DNA of 33,577 nt from Planktothricoides sp. SR001 (lineage in GTDB: Bacteria > Cyanobacteriota > Cyanobacteriia > Cyanobacteriales > Laspinemataceae), in the NCBI RefSeq assembly GCF_001276715.1, contig NZ_LIUQ01000010.1, positions 94,487 through 128,063 of the forward strand, written 5' to 3'. Under the pieces are notes generated by a model, which did not search any database, was not told the DNA's origin, and saw only the letters and a program-made list of their open reading frames with translations. A program made the position numbers and the translations under genes. Shown one piece after another: positions 15,485 through 23,435 of the stretch (its first letter is position 1; the number at the start of each line of letters is the position of its first letter).

Positions 15485-16413
15485 AATAATCCGTAAGTTG
15501 TAAATTTTGTTTTATGATTTCGCCTTGGCACTAGGGAAATCTCAACGGTGCTAAATCACTTGGTAAAAAAATCCAAAAAATGTACCAATTTGTTGTAGGA
15601 TATTTCACCAAGTGATTCTTTTGACGAGAGTAAATACTCCTAGATGACCTTCAAGGTAGGCCGTGAATGCGGCACCTAGTTCGGGCGATTCCCTCCAGGC
15701 GGATCGCTTTAGCATCGCGCCGTGAATGTCTCCCCTGAATCTATCGTTAATTATTTTTTTGGTTCCGCCAAGATTTAACCTCCTAGAGGTGGCAAACATT
15801 GTTTGGTTGAGATGGTTGGCCTTGAGAAAAAATTATCAGAGATAAATAGGATCTCTTGTCGCCGACAATCCAAGAAACCAAGCTAAGTGAATGTGAATTT
15901 TTGCGGAGGGTGATTTAAGGTCAAACCTTTGCGCGGAAAAGCTTTTCCGTGGATGACAGACCAAAGATAAGCCCTGTAAATATCTAGAAATTAAGGGGGG
16001 GATCAAAAACGATGATTGGTTAATTTACCTCAGCTTTGGAAAAAAACTGAGTGCTTTTTCATGTCTATTTTTTATTTATAGCTAATTAGAGTGATTCATG
16101 TAAATAATGAGTCATTACATTCGGCTGTGTAAAGAAATATGTAGAAATTTTGTGATTAATTAAACTAATGTAATTTAAAATAACAAACTATCAAAAGTTT
16201 GGCAAAAAAAATTTGGAAATTTTGCTAAAAATGATCCGATTCGTGGTAAAGTATCCGAAACAAGAAAAACGACGAGCTAAATAAAAAGTCTGAAGTCTGA
16301 CTTTTACTAAAGATTGTTATCTTTCTTAACATGGCGCTCGAAAAGGCGATCTAGCGATCGCTGTATAAATTGTTAAACCTAAAAACACCTCTTTATATAG
16401 GAGGAAATCCCAC
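15485..16413. other. ccmN-rbcL spacer and rbcL leader
   Basis: This 0.93-kb region has no accepted gene. AATCACTTGGT (15554-15564) and ACCAAGTGATT (15607-15617, followed by CTTTTG) form an 11-bp stem that could end the ccm transcript. AAAAGTC (16284-16290) and GACTTTT (16299-16305) form a hairpin about 110 bp before rbcL. The AT-rich part from 16060 probably holds the rbc promoter. A minus-strand frame at 15605-15799 is doubtful. Confidence 0.5.
16155..16169. promoter_or_regulatory. Candidate RbcR binding site
   Basis: ATTAATTAAACTAAT fits the palindromic pattern ATTA(G/A)-N5-(C/T)TAAT reported for the LysR regulator RbcR in Synechocystis. It lies about 245 bp upstream of rbcL in the AT-rich promoter region. 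Match to the motif is seen; occupancy is inferred. The motif is AT-rich and could occur by chance. Confidence 0.5.
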
Positions 16414-17829
16414 ATGGTACAAGCCAAATCCGCCGGATATGCAGCAGGGGTAAAAGACTACCGCCTGACCTATTACACTCCCGACTACACCCCCAAAGAT
16501 ACCGATTTGCTGGCCGCGTTTCGGATGACCCCTCAACCGGGCGTCCCTCCAGAAGAAGCTGGCGCCGCTGTGGCCGCTGAATCTTCTACCGGAACCTGGA
16601 CCACAGTTTGGACTGACCTCCTGACTGACTTGGATCGTTACAAAGGCCGTTGCTATCATATTGAACCTGTTAAGAACGAAGACAATCAATATATTTGCTT
16701 CGTCGCTTATCCCCTGGATCTATTTGAAGAAGGGTCTGTCACCAACATCCTGACCTCTATCGTGGGGAACGTATTTGGCTTTAAAGCCCTGCGTGCTCTG
16801 CGTCTGGAAGATATTCGCTTCCCCGTTGCTTTGGTGAAAACCTTCCAAGGCCCACCGCACGGTATCGTGGTTGAGCGTGACTTGTTGAACAAGTACGGTC
16901 GTCCCTTACTCGGTTGCACCATTAAGCCAAAACTGGGTCTGTCCGGTAAGAACTACGGTCGGGCCGTTTACGAGTGCTTACGCGGTGGCTTGGACTTTAC
17001 CAAGGATGATGAAAACATCAACTCCCAGCCCTTCATGCGTTGGCGCGATCGCTTCCTGTTCGTTGCTGAAGCTATTAAGAAAGCTGAAGCCGAAACTGGG
17101 GAAGTTAAAGGTCACTACCTGAACGTCACCGCTGCTACTTGCGAAGAAATGCTCAAGCGGGCTGAGTTCGTGAAAGAACTGGAAATGCCCATTCTGATGC
17201 ACGACTATCTGACGGGTGGTTTCACTGCAAATACTACCCTGGCCAAATGGTGCCGTGACAATGGAATTCTGATGCACATTCACCGCGCTATGCACGCTGT
17301 GATCGACCGTCAGAAGAACCACGGGATCCACTTCCGCGTGTTGGCCAAGTGCTTGCGTCTCTCTGGTGGCGACCACCTGCACTCTGGAACCGTTGTGGGT
17401 AAACTCGAAGGCGAACGCGGCATTACTATGGGCTTCGTAGACTTGATGCGCGAAGACCATATCGAAGAAGATCGCGATCGCGGTATCTACTTTACTCAAG
17501 ATTGGGCTTCCTTACCTGGAGTCATGCCAGTTGCTTCTGGCGGTATCCACGTATGGCATATGCCTGCTCTGGTGGAAATCTTCGGTGATGATTCTTGCTT
17601 GCAATTCGGTGGTGGCACCCTCGGTCACCCCTGGGGTAACGCACCAGGTGCAACTGCCAACCGTGTCGCTCTGGAAGCTTGTATCCAAGCCCGTAACGAA
17701 GGCCGCAGCTTGGCTCGCGAAGGTAATGATGTTATCCGCGAAGCTTGCAAATGGTCTCCTGAATTGGCTGCCGCTTGCGAACTCTGGAAAGAAATCAAGT
17801 TCGAGTTTGAAGCGGTGGATACAGTCTGA
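16414..17829 (+). CDS. rbcL: Rubisco large subunit RbcL (form IB)
   Basis: This 471-residue protein catalyses RuBP carboxylation and oxygenation in the carboxysome. All landmarks are present: the active-site [17 protein letters not shown] segment, [17 protein letters not shown] with the carbamylated Lys, [13 protein letters not shown], and [19 protein letters not shown] with the loop-6 Lys. The sequence is typical of cyanobacterial form IB. AGGAGG (16399-16404) lies nine bases before the ATG. It leads rbcL-rbcX-rbcS, all on the plus strand with short gaps. Codon use is strongly biased toward few codons, as expected for a highly expressed gene. Confidence 0.98.
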   Translation: MVQAKSAGYAAGVKDYRLTYYTPDYTPKDTDLLAAFRMTPQPGVPPEEAGAAVAAESSTGTWTTVWTDLLTDLDRYKGRCYHIEPVKNEDNQYICFVAYPLDLFEEGSVTNILTSIVGNVFGFKALRALRLEDIRFPVALVKTFQGPPHGIVVERDLLNKYGRPLLGCTIKPKLGLSGKNYGRAVYECLRGGLDFTKDDENINSQPFMRWRDRFLFVAEAIKKAEAETGEVKGHYLNVTAATCEEMLKRAEFVKELEMPILMHDYLTGGFTANTTLAKWCRDNGILMHIHRAMHAVIDRQKNHGIHFRVLAKCLRLSGGDHLHSGTVVGKLEGERGITMGFVDLMREDHIEEDRDRGIYFTQDWASLPGVMPVASGGIHVWHMPALVEIFGDDSCLQFGGGTLGHPWGNAPGATANRVALEACIQARNEGRSLAREGNDVIREACKWSPELAAACELWKEIKFEFEAVDTV

Positions 17830-17877
17830 TTTTGTCCCTGCTATATAGTGGGGTGGGACGGGACAGGGAAAACAGGC

Positions 17878-18282
17878 ATGGATTCAAAGCAAGTTGTTAA
17901 ACAGACGGCCAAAGTTGTGCAAAATTACCTGACTTACCAGGCAGTACGCACAGTGATTGACCAATTAACAGAAACGAACCCACCTCTAGCGATTTGGTTT
18001 AGGCAATATTCCTCGGGATACAATTTCCAGGAAGCCGAAACCTATTTACAAGAGTTGATGCAGGAAAACAAAGAATTAGCCCTGCGGATTATGACAGTTC
18101 GCGAAGACCTGGCAGAGAGAGTCTTGGAATTTCTGCCGCCAATGGTTAGCGCGAATATCGGCCAGGATAATATGGAACACCGGCGTCAACTCTTGGAACG
18201 CATTACCTACTCGCCCTTTTATGCCACAGATATAGCAGATGCTTCTCATCCAGAGTTAGATATTAACGATTCCACAAATTGA
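17878..18282 (+). CDS. rbcX: Rubisco assembly chaperone RbcX
   Basis: This 134-residue helical chaperone binds the C-terminal tail of RbcL as a dimer and promotes L8 core assembly. The family signature is clear: KQTAKVVQNYLTYQAVRTV, then ETNPPLAIWF and the EFLPPMV segment. The ATG at 17878 gives the canonical N-terminus; a longer frame from a GTG at 17848 adds ten glycine-rich residues not found in the family. The gene is 48 bp after rbcL and 26 bp before rbcS. The C-terminal tail after YSPFYATDIA is acidic and variable. Confidence 0.95.
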   Translation: MDSKQVVKQTAKVVQNYLTYQAVRTVIDQLTETNPPLAIWFRQYSSGYNFQEAETYLQELMQENKELALRIMTVREDLAERVLEFLPPMVSANIGQDNMEHRRQLLERITYSPFYATDIADASHPELDINDSTN

Positions 18283-18308
18283 ACATTTTTGACTGAGTAG
18301 AAAAAACT

Positions 18309-18644
18309 ATGAGAACTCTGCCAAAAGAGCGTCGCTACGAAACCCTTTCTTATTTGCCCCCTTTGAGCGATCAGCAAATTGCCAAGCAAGTGCAATATAT
18401 GATCGACCAAGGTCTGATTCCTGCGGTTGAGTTTAACGAAACTTCTAATCCCAAAGATTACTACTGGACTATGTGGAAGCTGCCCCTGTTTGGTGCTCGC
18501 AGTCCTCAAGAAGTCCTGAACGAAGTTCGCGAATGCCGCAATGAATACCCCAATTGCTATATCCGCGTGATGGGTTTTGACAATATTAAGCAGTGCCAGT
18601 CCATTAGCTTTATTGTGAACAAGCCCTCTCAAAGCCGCTTCTAA
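18309..18644 (+). CDS. rbcS: Rubisco small subunit RbcS
   Basis: This 111-residue small subunit caps the L8 core to form L8S8 and competes or cooperates with the CcmM modules for Rubisco contacts. It has the expected [20 protein letters not shown] start, [18 protein letters not shown], and [17 protein letters not shown] core (here [19 protein letters not shown]). It lacks the longer beta-A/beta-B loop of plant forms, as usual in cyanobacteria. Last gene of the rbc operon. Confidence 0.97.
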   Translation: MRTLPKERRYETLSYLPPLSDQQIAKQVQYMIDQGLIPAVEFNETSNPKDYYWTMWKLPLFGARSPQEVLNEVRECRNEYPNCYIRVMGFDNIKQCQSISFIVNKPSQSRF

Positions 18645-18674
18645 TTCGGTTTTGTTGAAATAATTTGAGAAAGT

Positions 18675-18710
18675 AGCGGGAGAATTTAAGTTTTCTCGCT
18701 ATTTTCTGCT
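18675..18710 (+). terminator. Probable rbc operon terminator
   Basis: AGCGGGAGAA and TTTTCTCGCT (18675-18700) pair into an imperfect stem followed by ATTTTCT, 31 bp after the rbcS stop. The position is right, but the stem has a bulge and the T-run is short. Confidence 0.5.
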
Positions 18711-18775
18711 GGGAATATTTTAAAATTCAGTCGGCTAATCACTGCGGGAAATTTTTGAGCATCAAGAGGAATAAA

Positions 18776-19546
18776 ATGCCTGATACTGAAACAACTTCTA
18801 TTGATATTTGTGTCGAGATATTCCTGGAATGTAATCAGGCGATCGCTCAAGGATCATTAATTAGTCGTCTCAATCGCCAGGATAAAGAATTTCACTTTCA
18901 AAACTGGTTTGAACAGCGGTTAAAAGAAACCAAAGTTTACTACGAACAGCCCGGTCGCAATTCCTACCCTGATTTCACCTTGGTTCAAGCTCCTATGGGA
19001 TATGAAGTCAAGGGTTTAGCATGGCCTGGTAGAGAAGCTGATTACGATTGTAACAGCCAAGTTCCTTCAGGCTGCCACAATGGACGGACTATTTACTATG
19101 TATTTGGTAGATATCCATCCGGTGCAAATGAAAACGAATACCCGGTGATTGATTTAATTATCTGTCATGGCGATTTTTTAAATTCAAACCATGACTACAT
19201 CCACAAAAACAAAAGTTTTTCTGGCTTTGGTAGTTACGGGGATTTAAAGATTCGTGACAGAAAAATGTATATTGCTCCAACACCTTACGGGCTTCTTACT
19301 GGAGTGGATAGACAAGTTACGCTGATTTTGCCGCAAGATTATCCACAAGATTCCAGACTTCAATCTGTTGGTAATCTAACTCGTATAGAAGCAGATCAAC
19401 AAGTAATCGGCTATTCATTTAATTTAAATACTAACCAAATTATGCCAGAATATCAAAAAAACCCATCGTCAGGGAAAACTCATTCTTTTGTCGCGTATCG
19501 CCCGCGAGGTATTAATAGCCCAGCGGTGGCGATGAAGCATCCATAA
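18776..19546 (+). CDS. Type II restriction endonuclease (PD-(D/E)XK)
   Basis: This 256-residue protein has a clear nuclease core: Pro65-Asp66 (YPDFTLV) and Glu77-Val78-Lys79 (GYEVKG), the PD...ExK arrangement separated by ten residues. Its position 45 bp before a C5-cytosine methyltransferase makes it the cognate restriction enzyme, cutting unmethylated DNA at the site the methylase protects. ATG 18776 has AAGAGGA five bases upstream; a TTG 21 bases earlier is less likely. The specificity cannot be read from sequence. Gene pairs like this commonly move horizontally; codon use is more A/T-rich than in the neighbouring rbc genes. Confidence 0.8.
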   Translation: MPDTETTSIDICVEIFLECNQAIAQGSLISRLNRQDKEFHFQNWFEQRLKETKVYYEQPGRNSYPDFTLVQAPMGYEVKGLAWPGREADYDCNSQVPSGCHNGRTIYYVFGRYPSGANENEYPVIDLIICHGDFLNSNHDYIHKNKSFSGFGSYGDLKIRDRKMYIAPTPYGLLTGVDRQVTLILPQDYPQDSRLQSVGNLTRIEADQQVIGYSFNLNTNQIMPEYQKNPSSGKTHSFVAYRPRGINSPAVAMKHP

Positions 19547-19591
19547 TTGCTTAGTTAGTAATAATTTTAAATTTTAAATTTAACTTTTCCC

Positions 19592-20719
19592 ATGTCTTTT
19601 AGCAAACATAATTATTCGGTGTTAAGCCTTTTCTCAGGGGCGGGGGGATTAGATTTGGGTTTTGAAGCGGCAGGATTTAGATTATTAGAGGCGATCGATA
19701 TTAATCCTTGGTGCATTCAAACCCTACAAAAAAATCGCCCAAACTGGCAAGTTATTTTAGGGGATGTCCGCGATTATTATCCAGAAAAACAACCTGATGT
19801 TTTGCTGGCTGGTGTTCCCTGTCAAGGATTTTCCCTGGGTGGTAATCGTCAAGCTAATGATAGCAGAAATATGCTTTACAAGGAAGTGATTCGGGTGGCG
19901 AAATTTTGCCAACCGCGAATTGTTTTAATCGAAAATGTGCTGAACCTACGCACGATGAAGTCGCCGGAAACAAATCTACCGTTTAATGAGCAAATTATTC
20001 AGGAATTTGAGCAGATTGGTTATCAGGTTTTTCACGATATTTTTAAGGTTTGCTATTATGGAGTTCCCCAAACTCGGAGGCGATTTGTGTTTATTGCTTT
20101 TAGAGAAAAAGCTCCTTTAGGCTATTATTTGCCACCGCCAGGGGAAATCACTACTATTCGCGATTTTCTTTATGATTTGGCTCACGGAAAAGGGACAAAT
20201 TTACCAAATCATCATCCTGAATGGGGTTTTAATAGTAAAGTACATCGAGAAACCGGAGAACCCTTTGATATAACTGAAGAAGTTGTGCCAGTAAGATTGT
20301 CGAGAACTGCATCGGATGGTCATCCAATTCGCTCTTTTGATGCTCCTTTTCCGGCGATCGATACGGCGACAATTTGGGGATGGGCGCAGGGAAATGTGGT
20401 GGCGAATCGATATTTTAAAGATCCTTTTTTAAGCCAGCATTCAAAAGGGGGAGAACGGCTTTGGCGATTGAGTGCTTCACGAATTCGGTCTTTTAGCGAT
20501 CGCGAATATGCTCGGTTACAAACTTTTCCCGATGATTGGGTATTTATGGGGAAGACAAAACGGGATATTCATCGGCAAATTGGTAATGCGGTGCCGGTGG
20601 AATTTGCTAAAGTTATTGCCCAGAATATAAAGAAAGCCCTGGAATGTTTGGATCGGCAAAAAAGATTTACGGAACAGTTAGAGCAATGTGCTGATTTTTG
20701 GCAACTTTCTTTGTTTTAG
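19592..20719 (+). CDS. DNA (cytosine-5-)-methyltransferase
   Basis: This 375-residue enzyme methylates C5 of cytosine using SAM. It has motif I (LSLFSGAGGLDLGFEAAGF, residues 11-29), motif IV with catalytic Cys77 (GVPCQGFS), motif VI ENV (114-116), motif VIII (QTRRRFVFIAF) and the C-terminal RQIGNAVPV motif X. The target-recognition region, about 200-310, is not recognised. With the upstream nuclease it forms a type II restriction-modification pair. All catalytic motifs are intact, so it is probably active. Confidence 0.93.
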   Translation: MSFSKHNYSVLSLFSGAGGLDLGFEAAGFRLLEAIDINPWCIQTLQKNRPNWQVILGDVRDYYPEKQPDVLLAGVPCQGFSLGGNRQANDSRNMLYKEVIRVAKFCQPRIVLIENVLNLRTMKSPETNLPFNEQIIQEFEQIGYQVFHDIFKVCYYGVPQTRRRFVFIAFREKAPLGYYLPPPGEITTIRDFLYDLAHGKGTNLPNHHPEWGFNSKVHRETGEPFDITEEVVPVRLSRTASDGHPIRSFDAPFPAIDTATIWGWAQGNVVANRYFKDPFLSQHSKGGERLWRLSASRIRSFSDREYARLQTFPDDWVFMGKTKRDIHRQIGNAVPVEFAKVIAQNIKKALECLDRQKRFTEQLEQCADFWQLSLF

Positions 20720-21231
20720 AATAATCTGCTTTTTTTGGTCATTTCTGAGTAGGAATCCTTGTAGGGGCGAAGCATGAACGCCGATATTTGTCGGCGAACA
20801 AATTAATTTTCATACGGTCATGCAACGCCGCCCTTAGCAGCCGTGTGGGTTCCAACCCAGAATTAACTGCCGGTCAGGGCGGCGTTGCATTCGGGGAAAA
20901 ACTTAACTGTTCAAAGCCAGAATTAACTGCCTGGATATGCTTTCGCTATGCCGTCAGGCTTTATGCTTTCATACTTGATTAGGTAAGGGCGAAGCATTCG
21001 GGTAAAAAGGATGGGGTAGCGGATGGGCAGCGGATGGGTCAAGAAACCGAGTTTCTTAACCAAGTTTCGGTTTTGTTGCAGAGGTTGTCGCAGAAACCCG
21101 GTTTCTGGGTTTGGGTGGGGGTGAAGAAACCGGGACTCGCTGCTTTGCATCCCACAGATAACTGTGATATCTGGAAAAGAAACCCGGTTTCTGGGTATTG
21201 TAAGCCTTAGCCTATAAGAGTTGATCGGAAA
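20720..21231. repeat. Repeat-filled spacer
   Basis: No gene is seen. The stretch contains AGAAACCSGGTTTCT-type palindromes or degraded versions near 21041, 21092, 21123 and 21178, and GGGCGAAGCATT-type units (20764, 20989) related to the repeats at 6294-6438. Two similar segments contain CCAGAATTAACTGCC (near 20857 and 20919). Confidence 0.7.
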
Positions 21232-21316
21232 CGGAGAGGGTGGGATTTGAACCCACGGTAGCTTTCGCTACACTCGATTTCAAGTCGAGCGCAATCGACC
21301 ACTCTGCCACCTCTCC
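21232..21316 (-). tRNA. trnS-UGA: tRNA-Ser(UGA)
   Basis: The minus strand folds as a class II tRNA. The acceptor GGAGAGG pairs with CCTCTCC, the T arm carries GGTTCAAATCC, and a long variable arm (GTAGCGAAAGCTAC) is present. The anticodon loop CTTGAAA gives UGA (genomic 21280-21282). The discriminator base is G, and CCA is not encoded. The long variable arm confirms serine. Confidence 0.97.
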
Positions 21317-21357
21317 AGGACAGCTTTTTGCATAGCTGTATTTGATTATATCACGTT

Positions 21358-21407
21358 ATCACAGATTATCACAGATTATCACAGATTACCACAAATTACC
21401 ACATTTT
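21358..21407. repeat. 10-bp tandem repeat
   Basis: ATCACAGATT is repeated three times, followed by two degenerate units (ACCACAAATT, ACCACATTTT), between tRNA-Ser and the phosphoesterase stop. Confidence 0.85.
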
Positions 21408-21409
21408 AC

Positions 21410-22342
21410 TTACGCCGATTGCGCGATCGCATCTATTTTTCGCCGATAAATTATTTCTTCGGAGATGATCTGAGATTGGTGGTTGACCCAAACAATGCAG
21501 ATATCGCTGACAATGCCTTGGTTTAAGGTGATCAGGGAAAAGTTTCGCTGTTTTTCCCCCCGGATCTGGACAATGCGAGGCACGATCGCCCCATTATAAT
21601 AAACGGTGCCTTCGGGACTGACCTCAACACATTGACGCAAGGTTTCTTGGGTATGCTTCAGCTTATGGTGCATATGTCCAAAGGTGACGAGGGGAATGGT
21701 TTTCCCCAGTTGACGAGTTTGAGCGATCGCCGCTTCTAAGTCTGGATCGCCATAGTCACCGCCGATCGGTTTCCAGTCTTTGCCACAAATATCTTCCGGG
21801 CGATCGCCCAACCCAGTCGGCCCATTATGACTTAAAAATATTACCGTATCATAAGCGGACAGGCGGGCGGCGGCGACAATTCTGGCGGTAGACTCCTGCA
21901 TATTCAGCACTCCAAACCAGTCTCGATAAAAATCTGCATATTTCCAACTCGGCCCACCATAACTAAAAGGTCTGCCACCGACCACCGATAATCGGAAATC
22001 GGCAAAATCCAACTTTTCATAACCCACGTGAGTTGCCCCCAGTAAATCTAGTTGTGCTTGCAGCCGATTTTCTAGTTGCGGATTGTAGGGACATTTTTTT
22101 CTACCCCAAGGAGTGGCGGTGTAAACGGCGTCATGGTTGCCTAAAATTACTGCTTTCGGGGTTTCTAAAGCGGCAACTTGTTGCACCACAGAGACAGATT
22201 CATTGCCAAAATCCCCCACGAATAAGACTAAATCAACTCCTAAATGCGCGATCGCCTCATTATCTGCCGCTTCCCATTGTTCGTGAACATCCCCAACCAC
22301 GGCAATTTTTATGGGTGGTTCTGCCTTGATTGGATGTTGCAT
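21410..22342 (-). CDS. Calcineurin-like metallophosphoesterase (TIGR04168-like)
   Basis: This 310-residue protein has the full set of dinuclear-metal motifs: GDVH (Asp18, His20), GDFGNE (Asp44), GNHD (Asn69, His70), SHNGPTG (His172) and GHMHH (His223, His225). The overall pattern, including GGRPFSYGGPSW, resembles the cyanobacteria/plant family catalogued as TIGR04168. The substrate is unknown. There is no signal peptide, so it is probably cytoplasmic. It stands alone, close to tRNA-Ser, with an AT-rich upstream region. Confidence 0.88.
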   Translation of the reverse strand: MQHPIKAEPPIKIAVVGDVHEQWEAADNEAIAHLGVDLVLFVGDFGNESVSVVQQVAALETPKAVILGNHDAVYTATPWGRKKCPYNPQLENRLQAQLDLLGATHVGYEKLDFADFRLSVVGGRPFSYGGPSWKYADFYRDWFGVLNMQESTARIVAAARLSAYDTVIFLSHNGPTGLGDRPEDICGKDWKPIGGDYGDPDLEAAIAQTRQLGKTIPLVTFGHMHHKLKHTQETLRQCVEVSPEGTVYYNGAIVPRIVQIRGEKQRNFSLITLNQGIVSDICIVWVNHQSQIISEEIIYRRKIDAIAQSA

Positions 22343-23435
22343 GATAGACTTCCTAATGATTACATGATATAGACCAGTAAAATTTTATCATTTTTATCAT
22401 CAAAAATATCATCAAAAGTTGGCCGATATCAATCGGTAATTTTAATTAAATTTAACCACTTTAGTATTATTTTATGCTATTGCTTACTTTTGGGCGACAA
22501 TCGACCATATAATATATGCTGTGAATATGTATAATCATCTATGAAAATTATTTTTTGATGATTTCATTAGACGATAAAATATTTTGAATATTCTGGAAAT
22601 TTAATTAAATAATGAAATTAATTAAATCCTGATAATAGTTTATTTTGGTAATATTTATTATATACCGAATATACCTAAAAATAAATATTTAACGTTTATG
22701 TAAGCGATCGCTGAAAAAAAGCGCTATTTCATAATAGACATCTGGCCAGCCGATTGATTCTGCCGTTTTGAGGGGAGGGTGAAGTCTAATATCAATGAAA
22801 TTGGGGAAATTGAGATTAATTATCGGGCGATCGCTTAATAAAACTTTAGATTTTTTTAAGATTAATTTGCTGAACAACCGGAGAAAAATATGCCATAGAA
22901 TTAATATTGACAAAAAACCTAAAATTTGGTATATAAGCGATTATTTGTCAGTGGTGCTGTAGCGGCTCAACTGCGGGGATGCAACCAGCAGCCGATAGGG
23001 GCGATCGCTCATATAAGGCAACAGATTAAACAATCAGGGTTTTTAGCCGCAAGAATCAACCAGACATTTTACCTAGTCTGACGGTTTTTGTCGATCAATG
23101 GTCAACCCTTGCTCATCAGTCACTTGAGTCACTTTCACAAATCACTTTCACAAAAATTTTCCGCCAGACCACTATCTGGCTGATCGTTTCTTGAGCATTT
23201 CGAGCCAAAGCCGTCCAGCCACCCATTCACCGTGGCTGATTCAGATTAAAATGAAGCAGAATTCCTAACAACTTCCAAGGCTAGGAATATCTCAAGTGGC
23301 TTATAATCGTAAAGCCGAAGCAACTTTGGCGGGAATACAGACAGATAGACAATCTATTTTTATAGACGTAGCGAACCGGCGCTCTATTCAATCATGTAAT
23401 TTATTGAACATCAACCATTTAGAGGTGACACAAGA
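22343..23435. other. 1.1-kb spacer
   Basis: The first 350 bases are very AT-rich. The rest has HIP1 octamers and a short direct repeat (AATCACTTTCACAAA-like, near 23130-23155). Frames at 22689-22913 (minus) and 23296-23514 (plus) show no protein character that I can recognise. Nothing else is supported. Confidence 0.5.

Noticed and set aside
15605..15799. 64-codon minus-strand frame in the rbcL upstream region
   Set aside because: The residue pattern looks somewhat protein-like (AWRESPELGAAFTAYLEG), but no ribosome site precedes the ATG, the AGGAGG inside it serves no in-frame start, and I recognise no family. Could be revisited by homology search.
17531..17848. 105-codon frame inside rbcL
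   Set aside because: Shadow of the strongly biased rbcL coding sequence in another frame.
22689..22913. 74-codon minus-strand frame in the 1.1-kb spacer
   Set aside because: Lys/Leu/Ile-rich translation typical of AT-rich DNA; no domain or start signal seen.
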